Positions 27,100 through 35,061 of a DNA stretch of 64,000 bases are shown here, one piece after another. Origin of the DNA: Gemmatimonadota bacterium (lineage in GTDB: Bacteria > Gemmatimonadota > Gemmatimonadetes > Gemmatimonadales > Gemmatimonadaceae); NCBI GenBank assembly GCA_028287235.1, contig JAQBQB010000002.1, forward strand, positions 1 through 64,000, written 5' to 3'. Under the pieces are notes generated by a model that was not told the DNA's origin, ran no database searches, and saw nothing but the letters and a program-made list of their open reading frames with translations. Positions within the stretch are counted from its first letter, which is position 1, and each line of letters starts with the position of its first letter. The position numbers were made by a program, and so were the translations under genes.

Positions 27100-28124
27100 T
27101 CGAGCTTTCTCCCGGTGCGCGAGACGAACAACGTCTCCAGGCTCGGCTCCGTGAGACTGATGTTGGTAACCGCGGCGCCGTTGTCCTCCGCGATTTGGAT
27201 GACCGGCGAGATGACGCGTCCGCCGCGGTCGCTGTAGACGCGCAGCAGCGGCCCCTTGGCTTCGACGCGCAATACGCCGTCGAGCCCCCGCACCGCGTCG
27301 ACGATCGCTGCCGCGTCACCGGCCAGCGTGACCTCCACGAGCGTCCCGCCCGGCGCGCGTTGCTTGAGTGACGCCGGCGTGTCGAGCTCGAGCAGTTGGC
27401 CGTGGTCGACGATCGCGATGCGGTCGCAGAGCTTGTCCGCTTCGTCCATGTAGTGCGTCGTCATGACGATCGTGCGCCCTTCGTTGTGGAGCACGCGAAG
27501 GATTTCCCAGAGTGAGAGGCGCGTCTGCGGGTCGAGTCCCACCGTGGGCTCGTCGAGGAAGATGACTTGCGGCTCGTGGATCAACGCGCGCGCGATCATG
27601 AGCCGCTGCTGCTGCCCACCCGACATCTCGTCGACCTTCGCGTGCGCCTTGTCGGAGATGCCGAGCTGTTCGAGCAGCTGGCCGGCGCGGGGCGCGGCGA
27701 CCGCCGCGGGAATGCCGAAGTACGCGGCGTGAAAAAGCAGATTCTCGAGCGCGTTCAACGCGCGATCGGGGTTCGGCCGTTGCGGCACGACGCCGATGCG
27801 CTGGCGCACCCGCACCGCCTCGCTGGTCACATCGGCGCCGCCCACGCGCGCAGTGCCGGCGGTCGGTTTGACGCGCGTGGTGAGAATGCCGATCGTGGTC
27901 GTCTTCCCCGCCCCGTTCGGCCCGAGCAACCCGAAGAACTCTCCCTCGCGCACTTCGAGATCGAGTCCCTGCAGCGCGACGATCTCGCCGCGCGGCGCGC
28001 CAAACGCCCCAGGCGCGCTGGGGGGCCCGCCCATGCCGGGCGGACCGGCGGCCCTGCCGCGCTTCTTCGGCGGCGGCGGGGCGGGATAGACTTTTCGGAG
28101 ACCGTGGGTTTCGATGGCAGCCAA
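27096..28124 (-). CDS. ABC transporter ATP-binding protein (ABC-2/DrrA type)
   Basis: 342 aa, apparently from a TTG start 10 bp after the AIM24-like stop. Motifs are Walker A GPNGAGKTT, signature MSGGQQQR, Walker B VIFLDEPTVGLD and the switch histidine in TTHYMDEADKLCDRI. The C-terminal 90 residues are the DrrA-type regulatory region. Unusual is a Pro/Gly-rich insertion at residues about 15-45, between the first two strands of the nucleotide-binding domain. It pairs with the overlapping permease. Confidence 0.93.
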   Translation of the reverse strand: MAAIETHGLRKVYPAPPPPKKRGRAAGPPGMGGPPSAPGAFGAPRGEIVALQGLDLEVREGEFFGLLGPNGAGKTTTIGILTTRVKPTAGTARVGGADVTSEAVRVRQRIGVVPQRPNPDRALNALENLLFHAAYFGIPAAVAAPRAGQLLEQLGISDKAHAKVDEMSGGQQQRLMIARALIHEPQVIFLDEPTVGLDPQTRLSLWEILRVLHNEGRTIVMTTHYMDEADKLCDRIAIVDHGQLLELDTPASLKQRAPGGTLVEVTLAGDAAAIVDAVRGLDGVLRVEAKGPLLRVYSDRGGRVISPVIQIAEDNGAAVTNISLTEPSLETLFVSRTGRKLD

Positions 28125-28134
28125 GAACGGAAAC

Positions 28135-28950
28135 CTAACGATCGCCGTCGATCATCGATCCCAGCACGCCGCCGATGATCCCGGCCGCACCGAGGTTGCC
28201 GAGGCCTTCGCGATGGCCGCCGCCGCGCATGTGTGCCGACGCCGCGAGGATGCGGTCGGCGAGGCGGGAGAACGGCAGCGTCTGCAGCAGCACGCGTCCG
28301 GGGCCGCGCAGCCGCGCGAAGAAGAGCCCTTCGCCGCCGAACAGCGCCGTCTTGATCCCGGGCACCATCTCGATGTCGTAGTCGATCTGCTCTTCCATCG
28401 CCACGAGACAGCCCGTGTCCACGCGCAGCGTCTCGCCCGCCGCGAGATGCATCTCGTGCAGCGCGCCGCAGGCATGGAGGAAGGTCATGCCGTCGGTGCC
28501 TTCGATGCGCTGGAGGATGAACCCCTCGCCGCCGAAGAACCCGGCGCCGATGCGCTTCGTGAACGCGATCGTGACGTTGATGCCGCGCGCCGCGCAGAGG
28601 AAGCAATCCTTCTGCGCGATGATGGTGCCGCCCCAATCGCGAATGTCGACGGGGAGAATCTTGCCCGGGAAGTGCGACGAGAACGCGACGTCCTGCCGCA
28701 CGTTCGCGGCGTTGGCGAACGTCGTGACGAAGAAGGTGTCGCCCGAGAGCGCGCGCTTGGCGCCCTGGAACAACCGGCCCATCAATCCCCCGCCCTGTGC
28801 GTTGGGATCGAGAGTGGTGTTCATCACGATGCCGTCCTGCATGTACATCATCGCGCCGGCCTCGGCCTGCACCATCTCGCCCGGATCGAGCGTGATGATC
28901 ACGGCCTGCAGGTCACCGCCGATCAGCTGATAGTCGATTACGTCGGACAT
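28135..28950 (-). CDS. AIM24/TIGR00266 family protein
   Basis: 271 aa. It matches the AIM24 beta-helical family: EMVQAEAGAMMYMQDGIVMNT near the start, GFFGGEGFILQRIEG, TGCLVAMEEQIDYDIEMVPG, and a glycine-rich C-terminus (GGGHREGLGNLGAAGIIGG) that could insert in a membrane. Function is unknown in bacteria. It leads a tight run with the ABC-2 pair, pdxH and speA, with only 10 bp to the ATPase, so an association with the exporter is likely. No SD is visible. Confidence 0.9.
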   Translation of the reverse strand: MSDVIDYQLIGGDLQAVIITLDPGEMVQAEAGAMMYMQDGIVMNTTLDPNAQGGGLMGRLFQGAKRALSGDTFFVTTFANAANVRQDVAFSSHFPGKILPVDIRDWGGTIIAQKDCFLCAARGINVTIAFTKRIGAGFFGGEGFILQRIEGTDGMTFLHACGALHEMHLAAGETLRVDTGCLVAMEEQIDYDIEMVPGIKTALFGGEGLFFARLRGPGRVLLQTLPFSRLADRILAASAHMRGGGHREGLGNLGAAGIIGGVLGSMIDGDR

Positions 28951-28962
28951 GGGGGGACGGGC

Positions 28963-29070
28963 GCGGGGGAAGGAGGAGGCGGACGGGAGACCAGGGACAC
29001 CCGATAGCGTACAACAGAAAACGGAAAGGGGGAAGCAGGTCGTCCCTGCGTCCCCCCTCCCTCTTCCCGC
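28963..29070. repeat. Polypurine/polypyrimidine imperfect inverted repeat in the S9-AIM24 gap
   Basis: Arms 28963-28998 (purine-rich, GCGGGGGAAGGAGG start) and 29042-29070 (GTCCCTGCGTCCCCCC start) are imperfect reverse complements and occupy most of the 135-bp gap. It may terminate the S9 peptidase transcript, although no clear U-tract follows. Confidence 0.45.
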
Positions 29071-29085
29071 CTGCGGCTTCTCCCG

Positions 29086-32000
29086 TTACGGCGTCACGAC
29101 GCCGGCCTGCACCGGCGCTGGGGAGAGCTGATCCTTGCCCTTTGCGACGTATGGAATTCCATGCACCATCCAGTCCGGCGCCGGCGCGCCCTTCAACTTG
29201 TTGTCGAAGAACTGCTGCATGCGCATCGCGATGTCCTTCTGGTTCGCGCGGCTCGCCGGGTTATGCACGTCGTTGTTGTAGGAGATCATGTAAACCTCCT
29301 TCCCAAGCCGGCGCATGCCCACGAAGAACTCGATACCCTGGTACCAGGGCACCGCATCGTCCATGTCGTTGCTCATGATGAACAGCGGCGTGGTGACGCG
29401 GTCGAGCCAGAAGAGCGGCGAGTTCTGGATGTAGAGGTTCGGCGCTTCGATGAGCGATTTGCCGATGCGGCTCTGGCCACTCTCGTACTGGCCGGAGCGC
29501 GCGATGCCCGAGCCCCAGCGAATGCCGCCGTAGGCGCTCGTCATGTTCGCCACCGGCGCGCCCGCCATCGCCGCCGCGAACATGTGGGTCTGCGTGATGA
29601 GGTACGCCGTCTGGTAACCGCCCCACGACTGGCCCTGCAGGCCGAGCTTCGTCTCGTCGACGTAGCCGCGGCGCACGAGCGACTGCACACCCGGCACGAT
29701 CGACTTGTAGGCGCTCGGACCAGGATAGCCGTCCTCGTACACGATGTCCGGCTCGAACACGAGATAGCCGTTCGACACGTAGTGCGTCGGGTTGATGACG
29801 TTGCGGCCGGTGGGCGCGACGTAGCTGTACAACCCGTTCGAGAGGATCTCGTAGAAGTACGAGATCATCGGGTACTTCTTGTTCGGGTCGAAATTTTCCG
29901 GCTTGAACAGCATGCCCTTGAGCGGCTTGCCGTCCTCGCTCGTCCAGTGCACGAGCTCCGCCGTGCCCCAGTTGTAGTCCTTCTGCTGGGGGTTGGCGTC
30001 CGTGATCTTCGTGAGGCTCGTCAGCGACGGGCCGACCCAGAGATTCGGGAAGTCGACGAAGGTGCTCTTCGTCGTCATCACGACGTCGGCGTTGGCGGCC
30101 TTGATCATCGGACCGTACGCGAGATCGGACATCACGATCTTCTCAGGATCCTTCTTCACGCCGAGCTGGTCGCGGTAGAAACCGCTCGCCATGGTCTCGG
30201 TGTTGATCGCGCGGAGGATGAGCGGCTCCGCGGGATCGATCACTCCGCGATCGTCACCGCCGGCCGCGCCGCCACGGCCGCCACCACCGCCGCCGCCACG
30301 TCCGCCGCGGCCACCGCCCGCGAGCTCGACGCGGAATTGAATCGTGTTGCGACGCCCAACCGAATCGGTGACCACCACCGGCGCCTTCGCGCCGTTCGGG
30401 TCGAACTCCCACACGTCGTACCGATCGTAGATCAGCACCGACTTGTCGCCCTTCGTCCAGCCGGCGAGGCCCCACGCCGGATCCGCCGACGGGTGATCGT
30501 CCGTCTCGTTCTCGAAGTGCACGCCTTTCGCGGCGCCGGTGAGATCGAGTGTCTTCCCCGTTGCCGTGTTGTACGTGAACCAATGGTTCTTGTCATAGAA
30601 CGACACGAACTTCGCGTCGGGCGAGAGCTGCGCGTTGCCGCTGATCTTTTCGCGAATGAGCTTGTGCGTGCCGGTGATCGGGTCGATGACGTACACGTCG
30701 GTGCCGCCGTCACCCCACATCTGCTCGATCATGTACCGCTCGCGCGAGTTGGCGACGGCGAGCTTGCCGTCCTCCGACACGCTGACCGTCGGAATTGAAT
30801 CGTTCGCGAGCTGCACGAGCTTCTTCGTCGCCGGGAAGTAGATCGCCTCGTAGGACTTGTTGCGATCGCGCGCCGCGTTGAGCTTCTGCGTCGGCTGCAG
30901 CACCGGATCCTTGTAGTGCCATAGGTCGAACACCGCCTTTCCGACGAGCGAGTCCGTGGGGACCGAATCGATGGCCGGCGGCGCAATGTTGAACGTGATC
31001 GCGGTGCCCGAGCGCGTGAACGCCAGCGGGCCGGTGTCGGCGATGTGTAGTCCCGTCGCAACCTGCGACGGCGTCACGAGCGCCTGCGCGGCGCCGCCCT
31101 TCACGGAGGCCTGATACAGCGTGTAGCGCGGCTTGTCGCCGCGGCCGAACTCGTCGCGGTCCGACAGGAACACGACCTGCGACGCCGAATGGTCGAAGGC
31201 GAGTCCCTTGTAGTCGCCGTGGCCGCTCAGCAGCGTCGTCGTCGTTCCCGTCGCGAGATTGCGCAGGAACGCGCCATCCTTGGTCGAGTCGTGCGAGACG
31301 ACGGTGTAGCCGAACGCCTTCGCGCTGTCGTCGAAGACGTACGCGAGCACGTCGGGGATGCGCTCTTCAGCACCCGTGCTCAAGTTGCGCAGCACGAGCG
31401 TGGCGCCGAACTGGCGCCGGCCGCCTGGCGCAGCACCGCCGCCACGACCACCGCGGCCGCCGCGACCAGCACCGCCCGCGGCCGGAGCCGCTGCCGCGCC
31501 CGTTGCACCAGCAGCGCCGCCCGCTGCCGCGCCCGAGTCAGGCTCCGGCGAGTAGGCGAGCCAGGTGCCGTTGTCCTTGGCCACGCGGAACGAACGTGCG
31601 CCAGGAATCGTCGTGACTTTGCCGTCGGCCAGGCTCACGATGGCGAGCGACTGCCGGTTGCCAGCCGCCGCGCCGCGACCGCCGCGCGTGGCCGCTTGCA
31701 CTTCGGCCTGCGTCGGCTGCGTGGCAACGAGCACGTAGCGGCTATCAGCGGTAATCTGCGCCGGCGTCGCCGTGGGACCGGTGGGGTCCGCCTCGCCGGT
31801 TCCGCCCGCGGGGCCGCGAAGGCCGCCGGGAATGTTGTTCGGACGGCCGATGAAGCCGCGGGGCACTCGGTATTCCGTGCTGCCCGTGGTCGACCGGATG
31901 ACGAGCTCTCCGTCGCCAACCTGAGGGATCAGCGTGTACACGGCCCATTTGCCGTCGTTCGATAGCGCTGGCGCGTTGATCGACTTCCACTTGTCCCAGT

Positions 32001-32097
32001 CAGCCTGCGTCAGCGCCTTCTTCTGCGCTTGGGCCGCGACAGGCGCGGCAACGAGGACGAGGGACAGGCGAATCATGATCGAGCGACTCACTCTCAT
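29086..32097 (-). CDS. Secreted S9 prolyl-oligopeptidase family peptidase
   Basis: 1003 aa from ATG 32097, which has an AGGTGA SD; an upstream in-frame ATG at 32139 is less likely. The signal peptide ends AAPVAAQAQ. A long beta-propeller (about residues 30-700) precedes an alpha/beta-hydrolase domain with nucleophile motif GLQGQSWGGYQTAYL, acid in MSNDMDDAVPW and histidine in YNNDVHNP. S9 enzymes cleave peptides after proline or act as acyl-aminoacyl peptidases. Two Arg/Gly-rich low-complexity stretches (near residues 205-240 and 615-640) interrupt propeller blades, a feature repeated in other secreted enzymes here. Confidence 0.92.
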   Translation of the reverse strand: MRVSRSIMIRLSLVLVAAPVAAQAQKKALTQADWDKWKSINAPALSNDGKWAVYTLIPQVGDGELVIRSTTGSTEYRVPRGFIGRPNNIPGGLRGPAGGTGEADPTGPTATPAQITADSRYVLVATQPTQAEVQAATRGGRGAAAGNRQSLAIVSLADGKVTTIPGARSFRVAKDNGTWLAYSPEPDSGAAAGGAAGATGAAAAPAAGGAGRGGRGGRGGGAAPGGRRQFGATLVLRNLSTGAEERIPDVLAYVFDDSAKAFGYTVVSHDSTKDGAFLRNLATGTTTTLLSGHGDYKGLAFDHSASQVVFLSDRDEFGRGDKPRYTLYQASVKGGAAQALVTPSQVATGLHIADTGPLAFTRSGTAITFNIAPPAIDSVPTDSLVGKAVFDLWHYKDPVLQPTQKLNAARDRNKSYEAIYFPATKKLVQLANDSIPTVSVSEDGKLAVANSRERYMIEQMWGDGGTDVYVIDPITGTHKLIREKISGNAQLSPDAKFVSFYDKNHWFTYNTATGKTLDLTGAAKGVHFENETDDHPSADPAWGLAGWTKGDKSVLIYDRYDVWEFDPNGAKAPVVVTDSVGRRNTIQFRVELAGGGRGGRGGGGGGGRGGAAGGDDRGVIDPAEPLILRAINTETMASGFYRDQLGVKKDPEKIVMSDLAYGPMIKAANADVVMTTKSTFVDFPNLWVGPSLTSLTKITDANPQQKDYNWGTAELVHWTSEDGKPLKGMLFKPENFDPNKKYPMISYFYEILSNGLYSYVAPTGRNVINPTHYVSNGYLVFEPDIVYEDGYPGPSAYKSIVPGVQSLVRRGYVDETKLGLQGQSWGGYQTAYLITQTHMFAAAMAGAPVANMTSAYGGIRWGSGIARSGQYESGQSRIGKSLIEAPNLYIQNSPLFWLDRVTTPLFIMSNDMDDAVPWYQGIEFFVGMRRLGKEVYMISYNNDVHNPASRANQKDIAMRMQQFFDNKLKGAPAPDWMVHGIPYVAKGKDQLSPAPVQAGVVTP

Positions 32098-32197
32098 GAC
32101 AGAATCACCTGAAAGGGGTATAGGGGGACTCAAAGTCATACGCAGCGAAGCGGCGGGTCGCTGAAGGTCTTGTGGTGGCTGAGGTTGGCGTAGATTT

Positions 32198-32352
32198 AGG
32201 GGCTAGGGTTTGGGGTTTGGGTTATAGGGGAGGTACGTCGCGCCGTTGGCGCGACTTGATACGTAGACCTCGCCGAGTCCTAACAAAGAGCGGGCGCGCC
32301 CACGGCGCGCTCGCGCACCTTCCCTAGACCCTATACCCAAGACCCTATCCCC
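32198..32352. repeat. G-rich telomere-like inverted repeat with nested hairpins upstream of the MBL-rhodanese gene
   Basis: The left arm 32199-32230 has runs GGGG, GGG, GGGG, GGG, GGGG separated by CTA/TTT/TTA, so both strands could form a G-quadruplex or i-motif pair. The right arm 32322-32352 is an imperfect reverse complement (CCCTAGACCCTATACCC start). Between them is a perfect 8-bp stem GTCGCGCC-GTT-GGCGCGAC (32237-32255) and a second GC hairpin near 32290-32312. The right arm ends 2 bases before the next start codon. With no other gene in the 257-bp gap, it likely also carries the promoters of both neighbours. Confidence 0.7.
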
Positions 32353-32354
32353 TG

Positions 32355-33794
32355 ATGTTGTTCGAGCGCCTCTTCGACGATACCCTGGCTCAGTCGAGCT
32401 ATCTGCTCGGCTGCCAGTCTACGGGTATCGCGATCGTCGTCGATCCGAACCGGGACGTCGACAAGTACCTGCGCGCGGCGGAGCGCGAGCACCTCACCAT
32501 TGCGTTCGTCACCGAGACGCATATCCACGCCGACTTCGTTTCCGGCGCGCGCGATCTGGTGCGGCGGTCCGGGGCCAAGCTCCTGCTCTCGGCGGAGGGG
32601 GGAGACGACTGGCAGTATCGCTTCGCCGAGTCCGATGGCGCGCGGTTGCTGCGTCACGGCGACCGCGTCGACGTCGGACAGGTGCACCTCGAGGTGCGGC
32701 ACACGCCCGGACACACGCCCGAGCATATCTGTTTCGTCGTCACCGACCTCGCGACCAACGACCGGCCGCTCGGAATGTTGTCCGGCGACTTCCTCTTCGT
32801 CGGCGACGTAGGGCGGCCGGATCTGCTCGAGCGCGCCGCCGGCGCCGCGGGATCGATGGACACGCTGTCGCGCACGCTCTTTGGCTCGCTGCGCGCGCTA
32901 CACGATCTCCCCGACTATCTGCAGATCTGGCCGGGACACGGTGCGGGTTCGGCGTGTGGCAAGGCCCTCGGCGCGATGCCGTCGTCGACGCTCGGCTACG
33001 AGCGACTCGCCAACTGGGCGTTTCAACTCGACGACGAAGACGAGTTCGTGCGGCAGGTGCTCGCCGGGCAGCCCGAGCCGCCGAGGTACTTCGCGGTCAT
33101 GAAGGCGATGAACCGCGACGGTCCCCCGCCCGCCCGCGTCGATCAACACCTGCCGGAGCTCGACGTGGCGGGATTGAAGCGCGCGATCGCCGCCGGCGCG
33201 TCGATCGTCGACGTGCGGCCGACCGCGGAATTCGCCGCCGGCCACATTCCGGGCGCGCTCAATCTGCCGGCCGGGTCCTCGCTCGCAACGTGGGCGGGAT
33301 CGCTACTCGGCTACGACCGGCAGATCGTGCTGCTGGCCGACAACGCCGGCCATCTCGCGCGGGCACGCCATGCGCTCACGTTGATCGGTCTCGATCGCGT
33401 CATCGGCTGGGGCGGCGCGGCGCTCCGCACCGAATGGCAACGCGACGAGGGCCCGGTGCGTACCGTACAGCAAATCGCCATGGAGACGCTGGCCACACAC
33501 ACCGGCCGCGTGGTATTCGACGTGCGCAGCCGCGCGGAATGGAACGCGGGGCATCTGCCGAACGCGGTGCACCGTTTTCTCGGCGATCTCCTCGAGCGCA
33601 CGCGGAACGTGGCGCGCGATACGCCGATCGCCGTACACTGTCAGGGCGGCACGCGCTCGGCGATCGCGGCGAGCCTCCTGCAGGCGCATGGATTCACCAA
33701 CGTGGCAAACGTCGTCGGCGGGTATCGCGCGTGGGAAGCGGCGGGCCTTCCGATCGAGCACACTTCACCGGACCGGAGCGAAGCAGATGCGTAA
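32355..33794 (+). CDS. Metallo-beta-lactamase/double-rhodanese fusion (persulfide dioxygenase-like)
   Basis: 479 aa. The N-terminal glyoxalase-II-like metal domain shows THIHADFVSG, VRHTPGHTPEHICF and FVGDVGRPDL. Two rhodanese domains follow. The first (about 265-350) begins VDVRPTAEFAAGHIPGA, but its active loop reads LLADNAGH with no cysteine. The second (about 375-470) has VFDVRSRAEWNAGHLPN and an active HCQGGTRS loop. Such fusions oxidise glutathione or other low-molecular-weight persulfide and handle sulfane sulfur. The start lacks an SD and directly follows a C-rich arm. It overlaps the next gene by 8 bp. Confidence 0.93.
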   Translation: MLFERLFDDTLAQSSYLLGCQSTGIAIVVDPNRDVDKYLRAAEREHLTIAFVTETHIHADFVSGARDLVRRSGAKLLLSAEGGDDWQYRFAESDGARLLRHGDRVDVGQVHLEVRHTPGHTPEHICFVVTDLATNDRPLGMLSGDFLFVGDVGRPDLLERAAGAAGSMDTLSRTLFGSLRALHDLPDYLQIWPGHGAGSACGKALGAMPSSTLGYERLANWAFQLDDEDEFVRQVLAGQPEPPRYFAVMKAMNRDGPPPARVDQHLPELDVAGLKRAIAAGASIVDVRPTAEFAAGHIPGALNLPAGSSLATWAGSLLGYDRQIVLLADNAGHLARARHALTLIGLDRVIGWGGAALRTEWQRDEGPVRTVQQIAMETLATHTGRVVFDVRSRAEWNAGHLPNAVHRFLGDLLERTRNVARDTPIAVHCQGGTRSAIAASLLQAHGFTNVANVVGGYRAWEAAGLPIEHTSPDRSEADA

Positions 33795-35049
33795 GACTTC
33801 TCTAATCGTGTTGGGTCTCGCCGCACTTCCCGCGGCGGCATGGGCGCAGGGCCGCGGCGCGGCGGGTGGCCGGGGTGCGGCGCAAGCCGGACCGCCGACG
33901 CTGTTGGTGCCCGACCGCGTCTGGGACGCCGTCGACGCCGCGCCGCACGACGGATGGGCCGTGCTGGTGCGCGGCGACCGCATCGAAGCCGTGGGTCCAC
34001 GCGCGCAGATGACGGTGCCCGCCGACGCGACGACGATCGCGCTCCCGGGCACGACGCTGATGCCCGGACTCATCGAGGGACATTCGCATCTGTTGCTGCA
34101 TCCGTACAACGAGACGTCGTGGAACGACCAGGTGCTGCACGAGTCGCTCGCGCTCCGGGTGGCGCGCGCCACCAACCACGCGCGCGCCACGCTGATGGCG
34201 GGCTTCACGACCGTGCGCGACCTCGGCACCGAGGGTGCCGGCTACGCGGACGTGGGATTGAAGGACGCGATCGCTCAGGGCATCATCCCCGGTCCGCGCA
34301 TGTGGGTCGTGACGAAAGCGATCGTCGTCACGGGGGAGTATGCGCCAAAGGGCTTCTCGACGGAGTACATGGACGAGATTCCGCAGGGCGCGGAAGAGGC
34401 GGACGGCCCTGACAAGATCTCGCATGTCGTGCGCGACCAGATCAAGCATGGCGCCGACTGGATCAAGGTCTACGCGGACTATCGCTGGGGTCCGAACGGC
34501 GAAGCGATGCCGGGCTTCACGCTCGATGAGCTGAAGCTCATCGTCGACATCGCGAAGAGCTCCGGCCGCAACGTCGCCGCGCACTCGACGACCGCCGAAG
34601 GCATGCACCGCGCCACACTCGCCGGCGTCGCGACGATCGAGCATGGCGACAACGGAACACCCGAGGTCTTCAAGTTGATGGCGGAGCATGGCGTGTGTTA
34701 CGTGCCCACGGTGTCGGTCGGCGGCCGCAACAAGCAGGCGGTGCTCAAGATGGCGGTGGACGCCGGTGTCACCATCTGCAACGGCAGCGACTCCGGTCCG
34801 GTGGCGCACGGCGACAACGCGCGCGAGCTCGAGGGGTTGGTCGCCAACGGCCTCACGCCGCTGCAGGCGTTGCGCGCCGCGACGGTGAACGACGCGAAGA
34901 TGCTCGGCGTGGGCGACAAGATGGGCGCCGTGAAGACCGGCTACTGGGCCGACCTCATCGCCGTGCGCGGCGATCCCACGAAGGACATCTCGGCGATCCG
35001 GCAGGTGCAGCTCGTCATGAAGGGCGGCACGGTGTACAAGCAGCCGTAG
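33787..35049 (+). CDS. Secreted imidazolonepropionase-like amidohydrolase
   Basis: 420 aa from ATG 33787, chosen for its signal peptide (MRKTSLIVLGLAALPAAAWA). The mature N-terminus is Gly/Arg/Ala-rich (QGRGAAGGRGAAQAG). The hydrolase barrel has LIEGHSHLLLHP, VAAHSTTAEG, TIEHGDNG and the catalytic aspartate in ICNGSDSGPVAHG. It is related to the 21840-23069 product. It overlaps the sulfur enzyme by 8 bp and ends 12 bp from the convergent plug-like gene. Confidence 0.9.
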   Translation: MRKTSLIVLGLAALPAAAWAQGRGAAGGRGAAQAGPPTLLVPDRVWDAVDAAPHDGWAVLVRGDRIEAVGPRAQMTVPADATTIALPGTTLMPGLIEGHSHLLLHPYNETSWNDQVLHESLALRVARATNHARATLMAGFTTVRDLGTEGAGYADVGLKDAIAQGIIPGPRMWVVTKAIVVTGEYAPKGFSTEYMDEIPQGAEEADGPDKISHVVRDQIKHGADWIKVYADYRWGPNGEAMPGFTLDELKLIVDIAKSSGRNVAAHSTTAEGMHRATLAGVATIEHGDNGTPEVFKLMAEHGVCYVPTVSVGGRNKQAVLKMAVDAGVTICNGSDSGPVAHGDNARELEGLVANGLTPLQALRAATVNDAKMLGVGDKMGAVKTGYWADLIAVRGDPTKDISAIRQVQLVMKGGTVYKQP

Positions 35050-35061
35050 CGCCGGCGGGAT

